This document shows, piece after piece, positions 23,243-29,776 of a stretch of 31,944 bases of DNA. The DNA is from a virus. Position numbers and translations under genes: made by a program. The number at the start of each line of letters is the position of its first letter. Within the stretch, counting starts at the first letter, position 1. The notes below the pieces were generated by a model. It saw only the letters and a list, made by a program, of their open reading frames with translations. It made no database searches and was not told the DNA's origin. The DNA is taken from the IMG/VR virus record IMGVR_UViG_3300035430_000256, positions 1 to 31,944 of that record; one strand, 5' to 3'.

Positions 23243-24491
23243 GTCTTTTTGTTTGTTGACGCGCCACTATTCCTCCAGACAACCAAAAATCTACAATCAT
23301 AGGTATTTGTTTCTCTGGATGTTCACGTATAATTCTTCCTACTCTCTGTTCCAATTTTATAGGATTGTTACTAGGACAAGTAAGATACAAAGTATCAAGC
23401 CTATGACACGAAATACCTTCGTCAAAAAGTTTGGTCGATAGGACACATTTGTATTTACCTCCAACATTTTGAAGAACATCACTTCTAGTTGATTCATCAG
23501 ATTCTCCTATTAAACATACACTTTCAGGAATCAGTTCCTGTAAATCTTTTAACATCTGTACACGCTCACCAAGTATCAACGGACAACGACCTGTGACTAT
23601 TTGACTTTTGGCAAAATTAGCGATAGCTTTCAAGTAATCTTTGTTAGCGCAAAGTTTGTTCAGCTGGCGCGACCAATCTCGTTTTGGGTCTATAACGGGG
23701 AATCGGAAGTCGGTGCGTTTGATTTGAACTACTGGGTCTTGGAGTTGCCTTGGGTCACGGGCTTCAACCATAAAAGGAGAAAAATAATCGGATAGAAATA
23801 CATGTTTACCATCTTTTCTTCTAGGTGTGGCGCTAATACCTATTTTAACTTTAGCATTCAATGAGTTTAATGCAGTAGAAAACATTTCAGCAGGACAAAG
23901 ATGTGCTTCATCTACTAATATCATCGAAAACGAGTTCTCTAATTCATCACGACGATTATATATAGACTTGTAAATTCCGACAGTAATATCTTGAATATCG
24001 AATAACCCATCCCCAATTCGTCCTATTTTTACAGTTGGAATCTGTCTTTCTAATTCTTCTATCCATTGCCTAAATAATAGTTTCGTATGCACTAATACAA
24101 GAGTCTTTGTTTTATTACTTGAAATAATTTCACAACCAGTAAAAGTCTTACCCCAACCACAAGGAGCTTGTAATATGCCTGATCTAGCCCTCCCTCTGCT
24201 AAAAAATTTATCTACTACCTCTTGTTGTTCCCAACGTAGCGTACCTGTAAAAGTAAGATCAGCATCGGTTTGTTCGAAATTACGATTGTCCTCTATCTCA
24301 TCCCATTCAAGTTTGTGATAAGAATTAGAAGGTACTATATAATGATATTCATCCTCTGATATGGTAGATAGAAATTCATCTCCATTATCATAAGTATATA
24401 AACCTAAAAGATGATCTGCGTCTTCTACATCTTCTTTAGCGATGTATATTTTTTCTGCGAGAACTATCTTTTTGACTTTAGCTTTTTTCAT
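23205..24491 (-). CDS. SF2 DNA helicase, UvsW-like
   Basis: A 428-residue ATP-dependent helicase or annealing helicase. Motif I is APCGWGKT (109-116), motif II VDEAH, motif III SATPRR, and motif VI QRVGRIIR, with LSTKLFDEGIS for motif V. The layout (short N-terminal domain, then two RecA-like lobes) matches phage T4 UvsW and related enzymes that process branched DNA and R-loops and help switch from origin- to recombination-dependent replication. The start overlaps the cupin gene stop (ATGA). Confidence 0.9.
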   Translation of the reverse strand: MKKAKVKKIVLAEKIYIAKEDVEDADHLLGLYTYDNGDEFLSTISEDEYHYIVPSNSYHKLEWDEIEDNRNFEQTDADLTFTGTLRWEQQEVVDKFFSRGRARSGILQAPCGWGKTFTGCEIISSNKTKTLVLVHTKLLFRQWIEELERQIPTVKIGRIGDGLFDIQDITVGIYKSIYNRRDELENSFSMILVDEAHLCPAEMFSTALNSLNAKVKIGISATPRRKDGKHVFLSDYFSPFMVEARDPRQLQDPVVQIKRTDFRFPVIDPKRDWSRQLNKLCANKDYLKAIANFAKSQIVTGRCPLILGERVQMLKDLQELIPESVCLIGESDESTRSDVLQNVGGKYKCVLSTKLFDEGISCHRLDTLYLTCPSNNPIKLEQRVGRIIREHPEKQIPMIVDFWLSGGIVARQQTKRLEWYKQRGYYIL

Positions 24492-24811
24492 ATCCGCACC
24501 TTATCGTTTCCGCCAGCAGGTATTTTAACACCAACTACTGTAAATTTTTTACTAATTGCCAACAGATCATTTACTTCGCCTTTATTAATAACTACAATAT
24601 CGCCTTTTTTTATCTTTTTTTCATTCAAAATAGCTTTACCTTTTGTGACTAGTAATATTTCAGTGCATTTTGTATGATAATGAGGGTATGTGTATCCTTT
24701 TTCAATAGTCTGATAACAGACTTCAATATCTTTTGACTTGAATACAGCTGATTCAAAATCTCCTATATACCACCCATTATCACCTGCTTTGTCGAGAGAA
24801 CTAAAAATCAT
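24488..24811 (-). CDS. Small cupin-domain protein
   Basis: A 107-residue single-domain cupin. The metal-binding motif 1 is YPHYHTKCTEILLVTKGKA (H-x-H then E). The later strands KKGDIVVINKGEVNDL form a weak motif 2 in which the usual His is replaced by Asn. Such proteins include sugar epimerases, isomerases and dioxygenases, often in carbohydrate clusters. Here it is co-transcribed with a SAM-dependent methyltransferase (overlapping ends) and the helicase. Substrate unknown. Confidence 0.75.
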   Translation of the reverse strand: MIFSSLDKAGDNGWYIGDFESAVFKSKDIEVCYQTIEKGYTYPHYHTKCTEILLVTKGKAILNEKKIKKGDIVVINKGEVNDLLAISKKFTVVGVKIPAGGNDKVRI

Positions 24812-25509
24812 ACTTTTTTAACATACCAAGTGCCAAAATTTTTAAATACTCCTGAATCTAGACTATCATATTTTTTAAACGAATCTAAAACTGCTTTTGC
24901 GACGTCAGTTTGATCAAAATCATCACCAGCTAGATATCCACCGATTCTTAGTTTAGACCACCAGTGATTAATATCATCAACTACATCTTCATACTTATGC
25001 GAAGCATCGAGAAATACCATGTCTAAACTATAGTCATCATATAGTTTTGATACATTTAAGGAATCTCCTTTATAAACTTTATTTATATATTTTGACAATC
25101 CTGCTATCTTTAGATTAACGCCAAAAGTCTTAAACATATCACCCCCAAAAGTATTTATGTAAGCTTCGTGTTCGTGATCACTAAAGTCCGATATTTCAAA
25201 TAAATCCACACAATCAAACGTAATTTCCTTACCACTTTTTTCTATCAAATAAGCCATTATAGCTGAAGATTGTCCCATGAAACTACCCACCTCAACAAAA
25301 TGTGTTTCTTTTTGTGCTGCCATTTGTACCATTTTATCAAAAAAATTATAATAACGACAATATCCGAAAATTGGATGTCCATTTATGTTTATGAACCTAC
25401 TACCGTCTTGAAAAATGTGTCCCATTTCATAGTTATCATTTTTAGCTTTTTTTAATATTTCATCAATTTTATTAGCTGTATAAGGGTTTGTTTCTGATTG
25501 CTGTTCCAC
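24808..25509 (-). CDS. Class I SAM-dependent methyltransferase (Methyltransf_24-type)
   Basis: A 233-residue protein with SAM-binding motif I HFVEVGSFMGQSSAIM (near residue 70), FDCVDLFEIS (motif II acid) and DMVFLDASHKYEDVVDDINH, the last typical of the Methyltransf_24 family seen in sugar and surface-polysaccharide clusters. Start is GTG 25509, with GAGGAA four bases upstream. It overlaps the nucleotidyltransferase gene by 38 bases and the cupin by four, so this is a coupled pair or trio. Substrate unknown. Confidence 0.8.
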   Translation of the reverse strand: MEQQSETNPYTANKIDEILKKAKNDNYEMGHIFQDGSRFININGHPIFGYCRYYNFFDKMVQMAAQKETHFVEVGSFMGQSSAIMAYLIEKSGKEITFDCVDLFEISDFSDHEHEAYINTFGGDMFKTFGVNLKIAGLSKYINKVYKGDSLNVSKLYDDYSLDMVFLDASHKYEDVVDDINHWWSKLRIGGYLAGDDFDQTDVAKAVLDSFKKYDSLDSGVFKNFGTWYVKKV

Positions 25510-25837
25510 TTATTTCCTCTATTTCTTTATCAAAAGATTCTTGTTCTATTTCATAACCTACATCACGTCCATAGGTAATGTTTATAATGTTAGGTACAGG
25601 TATGATGATAAAATCTTTACGAATATAATAACCTTCTCTTTGTAGTGCTTGTTTAATAAATAGTTCTCTTAAGGCAAAAGAATGAGGATTGTTTTCATTT
25701 CTATCACTTTCTCTTACCATTATAGCGACTTGCCCTGTTTTTGCATAAGCACGTTTGAATAACTCTGTGTGCCCTTCATGCCAAGGTTGCCATCTTCCTA
25801 ATAATTGTACTGTTGGTTTTTTATAATCAAAATCCAT
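25472..25837 (-). CDS. HxGH nucleotidyltransferase, NMN-adenylyltransferase-like
   Basis: A short (121-residue) cytidylyltransferase-superfamily protein. GRWQPWHEGHTELF (14-27) carries the H-x-G-H nucleotide-binding motif and ISGTAIR near residue 109 is the ISTxxR-type motif, in the form seen in NadM-type NMN adenylyltransferases and related phage proteins. Length is below the usual 160-180. It would transfer AMP or CMP to a phosphorylated substrate; NAD salvage or activation of a sugar phosphate are candidates. It is followed by a methyltransferase and cupin and preceded by an oxygenase. Confidence 0.75.
   Translation of the reverse strand: MDFDYKKPTVQLLGRWQPWHEGHTELFKRAYAKTGQVAIMVRESDRNENNPHSFALRELFIKQALQREGYYIRKDFIIIPVPNIINITYGRDVGYEIEQESFDKEIEEISGTAIRNKPLYS
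25514..25519 (-). promoter_or_regulatory. Ribosome binding site for the methyltransferase GTG start
   Basis: GAGGAA on the - strand, four bases before GTG at 25509 and inside the 3' end of the preceding gene. It supports the non-ATG start. Confidence 0.5.
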
Positions 25838-25838
25838 G

Positions 25839-26699
25839 TTAGTAACTCTGTGCTAATCGCCACATTAAATATTCTTTACTTTCGATAGGATCATACTTAT
25901 CAGGCGTGTTTGTTAAATTTTTCACTATAGTTCCTGGTGTAGGATCTACAAAGTGAGGCATACTATATCTTGGAAGATGGATATGACTATTTACCACTCT
26001 ATGTTTTGTACTTTTAAAGTAATCGTTTGTCCAACGTTGTAGTAAGTCACCAATGTTAACGACTACTCCATCTTGTGCATACGGGACCGGATGCCACTCT
26101 TCTTTGAGATCTTGGACTTGAAGCCCAGGAACATCATTAATCTGCCATAGTAATGTAATAGTACCGTAGTCACTGTGTTCTCCTATTCTCATTTGTCTGT
26201 CTTTCAACTTGCCTGTTGTTGCAGGATAGTGAATAACCCTAGTCGTGTTGTAGGGTTTTAGATGTGCATCTACTAGTGTAGTACCACTATCTAATATTGT
26301 ATCAAATTTTTCTAATATCTTTAATGTTAGTTTGTCTGCAATATCTATTGATTGCAGAGCAGTTGCTTTAAATCCGTTTATACCAGTAGGCCATAGTTCC
26401 TCAGGCATTCTACTATTATTATAATTAAAACTTTCTTTGATATCTTTGGGAGCAGTTGGGTCTACATTTTCATCCCCAACCATGCTGTACCCTAAATTAT
26501 TTTCTTTTTGATATTTGTATTTTTGTTTTGTTTCAGCGTCAATATCAAAAAAGTCCTGCATTAGTTTCCACCAAACAGTCATATCTGTTTGATCTTGTTT
26601 ATTAAGTGCGTTGGTGAAGACTGCGAAGCCTACAGTTGTGTAGGCCTCGCGAATCTCGTCCAATACTGACTCACTTTTGAAATCAATTACTGGAATCAT
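25839..26699 (-). CDS. 2-oxoglutarate/Fe(II) oxygenase, isopenicillin-N-synthase-like
   Basis: A 286-residue member of the IPNS/DAO-type oxygenases. It has the N-terminal IPVIDF strand, the iron ligands in GEHSDYGTITLLWQ (H-x-D) and STKHRVVN (H), and the 2-oxoglutarate motif RYSMPHF (R-x-S). GLQVQDLKEEWHPV and VVVNIGDLLQRWTNDYF are also family features. It is complete, though shorter than most (about 310-350). It shares a TAATG overlap with the BMP-type binding protein upstream, suggesting the pair act on the same imported substrate. GC content is patchy and in parts higher than neighbours. Confidence 0.92.
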   Translation of the reverse strand: MIPVIDFKSESVLDEIREAYTTVGFAVFTNALNKQDQTDMTVWWKLMQDFFDIDAETKQKYKYQKENNLGYSMVGDENVDPTAPKDIKESFNYNNSRMPEELWPTGINGFKATALQSIDIADKLTLKILEKFDTILDSGTTLVDAHLKPYNTTRVIHYPATTGKLKDRQMRIGEHSDYGTITLLWQINDVPGLQVQDLKEEWHPVPYAQDGVVVNIGDLLQRWTNDYFKSTKHRVVNSHIHLPRYSMPHFVDPTPGTIVKNLTNTPDKYDPIESKEYLMWRLAQSY

Positions 26700-27760
26700 T
26701 ACTTAGGTACCACTGCGTCAATACCCTCAACATAATACATCATGCTGTTAAGGTGTGCATCATCAGCAACAACGCCATCTGCAAGTTGCAGTTTACCCGT
26801 GTTGTCTTTGATAGGACCTGTAAATGCAAAGTACTCGCCATTAGAAATAGCATCTTTAATTGCTTGTGCTTTTGCTTCTACATCTGCTGGCATATTTGTG
26901 AAAGGCGCCATTTGCACAGCATCTTCATTCATATGACCAAAATAGTCTTCAACTTGCCAGTCGCCATCAATAACTTGTCCTACTTTCTTAATGTAATAAG
27001 GACCCCAATTGTCAATGGTTGCTGTGAGTTGTGCTTTAGGAGCAAACTTGATCTGATCACTTGCTTGACCAAAACCCAACTTGCCTTTTAGTTCAGCAGC
27101 CTGTAGCGGTGCAGGTGAATCAGTATGTTGTGCCATCATGTCACAACCTTCAGCCATCATCACGTTTGCAGCATCTGCTTCTTTACTAGGATCATACCAA
27201 GTGTTAACCCAAATGACGTCAATGTCTACTTTTGGATTTACGCTCTTTGCACCCATGTAGTAAGTGTTGATTTCACGGATAACTTCTGGAATAGGATAAG
27301 CACCAACATAACAAATCTTGTTTGTCTTTGTCATTAGTCCTGCAATAACACCCTGCACATGACGTGCTTGGTATAGGCGCAAGCCATATGTGCTCATGTT
27401 GTCTGCACGTTTGTAACCTGTTGCGTGTTCAAACTTTACGTTTGGAAAGTCTTTTGCAACTTTAAGCATTGGTTCCATATAACCAAAACTTGTAGCAAAG
27501 ATGATGTCTGCTCCGTCTTTTGCCATCTGACGGATCACACGTTCTGAATCAGGACCGTATGATACGCTTTCGGCGTAGATTGTTTCAACTTTGTCTCCAA
27601 ATGCTTCTTCTACTTGTTGGCGACCGATATCATGTCTATACGTCCAACCGTGGTCCCCAATTGGTCCGACATATACAAAACCCACTTTTACTGGTTCTGC
27701 GTAGGCTGTTGTTACTACAGATAGTGCTAATGCACCTGCAGCGAGTAGTCTTTTAATCAT
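26699..27760 (-). CDS. BMP-family ABC transporter substrate-binding protein
   Basis: A 353-residue secreted protein. The N-terminus MIKRLLAAGALALSVVTTAY plus A is a signal peptide, with likely cleavage after A21. The mature part begins VKVGFVYVGPIGDHGWTYRH, then FATSFGYMEPM, ATGYKRADNMSTYGLR, and GQASDQIKFAPK, the pattern of basic membrane protein (PnrA/Med) nucleoside-binding lipoproteins and their soluble relatives. It would act in the host periplasm, feeding a host ABC permease; no permease or ATPase is in the window. Sampled lines are about 45-50% GC versus about 30% for neighbours, suggesting recent acquisition from a bacterium. Full length, no frameshift. Confidence 0.9.
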   Translation of the reverse strand: MIKRLLAAGALALSVVTTAYAEPVKVGFVYVGPIGDHGWTYRHDIGRQQVEEAFGDKVETIYAESVSYGPDSERVIRQMAKDGADIIFATSFGYMEPMLKVAKDFPNVKFEHATGYKRADNMSTYGLRLYQARHVQGVIAGLMTKTNKICYVGAYPIPEVIREINTYYMGAKSVNPKVDIDVIWVNTWYDPSKEADAANVMMAEGCDMMAQHTDSPAPLQAAELKGKLGFGQASDQIKFAPKAQLTATIDNWGPYYIKKVGQVIDGDWQVEDYFGHMNEDAVQMAPFTNMPADVEAKAQAIKDAISNGEYFAFTGPIKDNTGKLQLADGVVADDAHLNSMMYYVEGIDAVVPK

Positions 27761-28191
27761 AGCTTCTCCTCTTTCTTTTTGCGCATATAATTATTAACGA
27801 CATCAGCTAGTTGAGCATGAGTATCATTAAACCATTCAGCAACATGATAATTAACTGCCTCTGGTTTTTGAAATATGATATTCGTGTCGTTGTAGCGCCC
27901 TTTATCAATAGTATCCATCCATATTGTGTAGTCTGCTTCAAACCAATCTCTTGTCAATTGCGTGGGACATATGAAGTCTACCACAACAATTCTACCTGCT
28001 AAAACTACACCATCCGCTAAATGCCTCATTCGCAAACTTTGTCTTAGTCTACCTTTTACACTAAAGTCCCAATCATCATAGCGTTTTCTTACATCATCAC
28101 CGTTTAAGTGAACTGCCCCAATTAGTTCTGCAAAAGGTTTAGCTAAAGTAGTTTTACCCGAGCCTGGTAATCCAAATATTAAAATTTTCAT
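27757..28191 (-). CDS. Adenylylsulfate-kinase-like P-loop kinase
   Basis: A 144-residue kinase-fold protein with Walker A GLPGSGKTT (7-15), LNGDDVRK, and VVVDFICPTQLTRDWF, IWMDTIDKGRYNDTNIIF, matching the order of CysC-type APS kinases (GxxGxGKS, DGDxxR, F(I)SPxR, DTPLxxCxxRDxKG). It is shorter than CysC (about 200) and lacks its usual DPKG segment, so the acceptor may be another nucleotide or sugar. It overlaps the zinc-ribbon microprotein (ATGA) and the binding-protein gene by four bases. Confidence 0.72.
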   Translation of the reverse strand: MKILIFGLPGSGKTTLAKPFAELIGAVHLNGDDVRKRYDDWDFSVKGRLRQSLRMRHLADGVVLAGRIVVVDFICPTQLTRDWFEADYTIWMDTIDKGRYNDTNIIFQKPEAVNYHVAEWFNDTHAQLADVVNNYMRKKKEEKL

Positions 28192-28334
28192 TCTTGTTCC
28201 TCATATTTATACTGCCTACAGTCATTGTTTGGCAGTATATAAATGCTTTTATGACAACCAGAACAAACAGCTGTCCATACAATATCAGGTAGTTCAGTAA
28301 TTATTTCTCTCTTACACTTAGTACAAGTTTTCAC
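28188..28334 (-). CDS. Zinc-ribbon microprotein (48 residues)
   Basis: A short frame read from GTG 28334 that shares GTGA with the preceding stop and ATGA with the following kinase start, so both ends are coupled. It holds two CxxC knuckles, CTKC near residue 4 and CSGC near residue 24, a likely zinc-ribbon, with a further Cys39. It is rich in charged residues and has no signal peptide. Small zinc-ribbon proteins in phages often bind nucleic acid or modulate host transcription; that is inference. Coding is supported by both overlaps and the cysteine pattern. Confidence 0.6.
   Translation of the reverse strand: MKTCTKCKREIITELPDIVWTAVCSGCHKSIYILPNNDCRQYKYEEQE
28208..28239 (-). repeat. Inverted repeat TATACTGCC / GGCAGTATA
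   Basis: Nine-base arms (28208-28216 and 28231-28239) around 14 bases, inside the zinc-ribbon gene. On the - strand the distal arm is fused to TATAAATA, 12 bases before the kinase start. It could be a weak late-type promoter or an operator, but lies in coding sequence and may be chance. Confidence 0.3.
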
Positions 28335-28768
28335 TTATTAAATCTTAAACTATACTGTTTACCGTTTGAGAAAAACGTGATAACTGAATGGGAATAGATT
28401 TGTGCGGAAGACTCGTTATATCTAGTCTCGATCTTACACACTCGTTTTGTTCCACCAGTAGCATCACTATTATTATGTGCTAACATTCCTCCTAACAAAG
28501 CACCAACGGCTCCTCCATTATCAACATTTTTTGTAACGTTATTACCAATAGCACCGCCAATAATTGCCCCCATCAAAGTATCACCAGTTTTATCTCCTGA
28601 TACTGATACGTTCTCACAAACCTCTACATTGTAGGGAGTTTTATTAATTACGGTCTTATAGTGATCTATAACATCCCCGTTAATAGAGTCTGCAAAAGCT
28701 ATTGAAGAGTAAAATCCTATAGAAGTACTTAAGATAAGTGCGTGTAGTGTTTTTTCTAAATATTTCAT
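28331..28768 (-). CDS. Secreted glycine-zipper (17-kDa-antigen/SlyB-like) protein
   Basis: A 145-residue protein with a signal peptide (ALILSTSIGFYSSIAFA, cleavage before DS) and a two-helix glycine zipper, GDTLMGAIIGGAIGNNVTKN then GGAVGALLGGMLA (about 60-97). The ends of the mature chain have CEN and CKI cysteines that may form a disulfide. It resembles periplasmic or outer-membrane glycine-zipper proteins such as SlyB and Rickettsia 17-kDa antigen but lacks a lipobox cysteine. It would act in the host envelope, perhaps affecting membrane integrity or superinfection. AAGGATAT precedes the ATG. Confidence 0.75.
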   Translation of the reverse strand: MKYLEKTLHALILSTSIGFYSSIAFADSINGDVIDHYKTVINKTPYNVEVCENVSVSGDKTGDTLMGAIIGGAIGNNVTKNVDNGGAVGALLGGMLAHNNSDATGGTKRVCKIETRYNESSAQIYSHSVITFFSNGKQYSLRFNK

Positions 28769-28770
28769 TT

Positions 28771-29259
28771 TTATATCCTTATTTTTCTATTTATTTGTTC
28801 CTCATCAAGAGTGAATTCTTTTATGAACCACTCGTTATTGATACTGATGAGAATACCATACATTTCTTCGTCAAGATCTAATTTTTGATCTGTTGGTATA
28901 CTAAAGGGATAAGATATAGACTTAAACCAAATAAGATTGTCATGTGTCTTGACGATTTTTCTTTTGATCGCCTTACAAAATAAAGATTCTGACATATCAT
29001 GAGATTTAGCCCATGCATCCATTCCCCATTTAGGTCTTTCATATACTAGTTGTTGGATGTTTTTACAAGTACAATCAAAGTCTAATCTAACGTCTAATTG
29101 AGAGAGTCTAGCAAAGTAATCACCTTCTAAATTTTTATCATCGACAGTTTCTTTGTGACTTCCTTCTGTTCTGGTAACAAAAATCTTATCCAGTGTAAAT
29201 TCTACTGAGTACGGTTTTTTCTTTAACCCAAAAAACGGAAACTTTATGTGCTCGAACAT
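28771..29259 (-). CDS. Hypothetical protein
   Basis: A 162-residue soluble-looking protein (opening MFEHIKFPFFGLKKKPYS). No conserved motif was recognised. It contains CTC and a late FCKAIKRKIV segment. It overlaps the cytidylyltransferase gene by 16 bases at its start and ends two bases before the glycine-zipper gene. Function unknown. Confidence 0.65.
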   Translation of the reverse strand: MFEHIKFPFFGLKKKPYSVEFTLDKIFVTRTEGSHKETVDDKNLEGDYFARLSQLDVRLDFDCTCKNIQQLVYERPKWGMDAWAKSHDMSESLFCKAIKRKIVKTHDNLIWFKSISYPFSIPTDQKLDLDEEMYGILISINNEWFIKEFTLDEEQINRKIRI

Positions 29260-29663
29260 TGTTCTATAACTCTTTTTCTTAAATCACTTGAACTAAATCT
29301 GTGGTCACGTTTATTAAAGTAAAGTGATATATCCCGCCTTTTACAGATTTCTTTTCCTGTGAAATCTTTTTCTCTGTATTCATCTCCAAGAACTCTAATG
29401 TTTATGTGATACATTTGAAGAATATCTTTTAAATCTTCTTCTGTAGCGTATGGAATTATCTCGTCAACATAGCTAATAGCTTTTAGTTGGGTATAGCGTT
29501 CAACGACTGTTTGTATAGGTGAATTCTTTTCTGACCTGTCTATAGATGGGTCTATTTGTAGCCCACAAATTAGATAGTCACAGTGTTCTTTTGCTTCACG
29601 GAGCATTTGTACGTGTCCTGCGTGTAACAAATCAAAAGTAGAACAAGTAAACCCGACTATCAC
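29244..29663 (-). CDS. Cytidylyltransferase, glycerol-3-phosphate type (TagD-like)
   Basis: A 139-residue protein with FTCSTFDLLHAGHVQML (HxGH near residue 15) and RFSSSDLRKR, the RTxGISTT-type motif modified. VLGDEYREKDFTGK fits the family. It is the size of TagD-like glycerol-3-phosphate cytidylyltransferases or RfaE-type heptose adenylyltransferases. It probably activates an alcohol or sugar phosphate for a surface polymer. Start is GTG 29663, shared with the stop of the microprotein upstream (GTGA). The pair HxGH enzymes at 25.5 kb and here may serve different substrates. Confidence 0.8.
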   Translation of the reverse strand: MIVGFTCSTFDLLHAGHVQMLREAKEHCDYLICGLQIDPSIDRSEKNSPIQTVVERYTQLKAISYVDEIIPYATEEDLKDILQMYHINIRVLGDEYREKDFTGKEICKRRDISLYFNKRDHRFSSSDLRKRVIEQCSST

Positions 29664-29776
29664 TTATAATTTCCTTCTATATCATAATGTTTAGCATTAT
29701 AATGAGTACACATTAGAGCCTGCCAGAATCCATACTGTTTATGTAGTTTTTTAAACCAAGCGATGTAGTGTCTCAT
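29660..29776 (-). CDS. Microprotein (38 residues)
   Basis: A short frame with ATG 29776 overlapping the DNA polymerase stop (ATGA) and TGA overlapping the next GTG start (GTGA). Sequence is rich in aromatic residues and His/Tyr (RHYIAWFKKLHKQYGFWQA). No motif is recognised. The exact overlap at both ends makes it likely translated as a coupling link between the polymerase and the cytidylyltransferase. Confidence 0.5.
   Translation of the reverse strand: MRHYIAWFKKLHKQYGFWQALMCTHYNAKHYDIEGNYK

Noticed and set aside
26628-26645. Perfect 7-bp hairpin (GCCTACA, GTTG loop, TGTAGGC) early in the oxygenase gene
   Set aside because: It lies in conserved coding sequence, has no U tract, and a couple of such hairpins are expected by chance in 30 kb.
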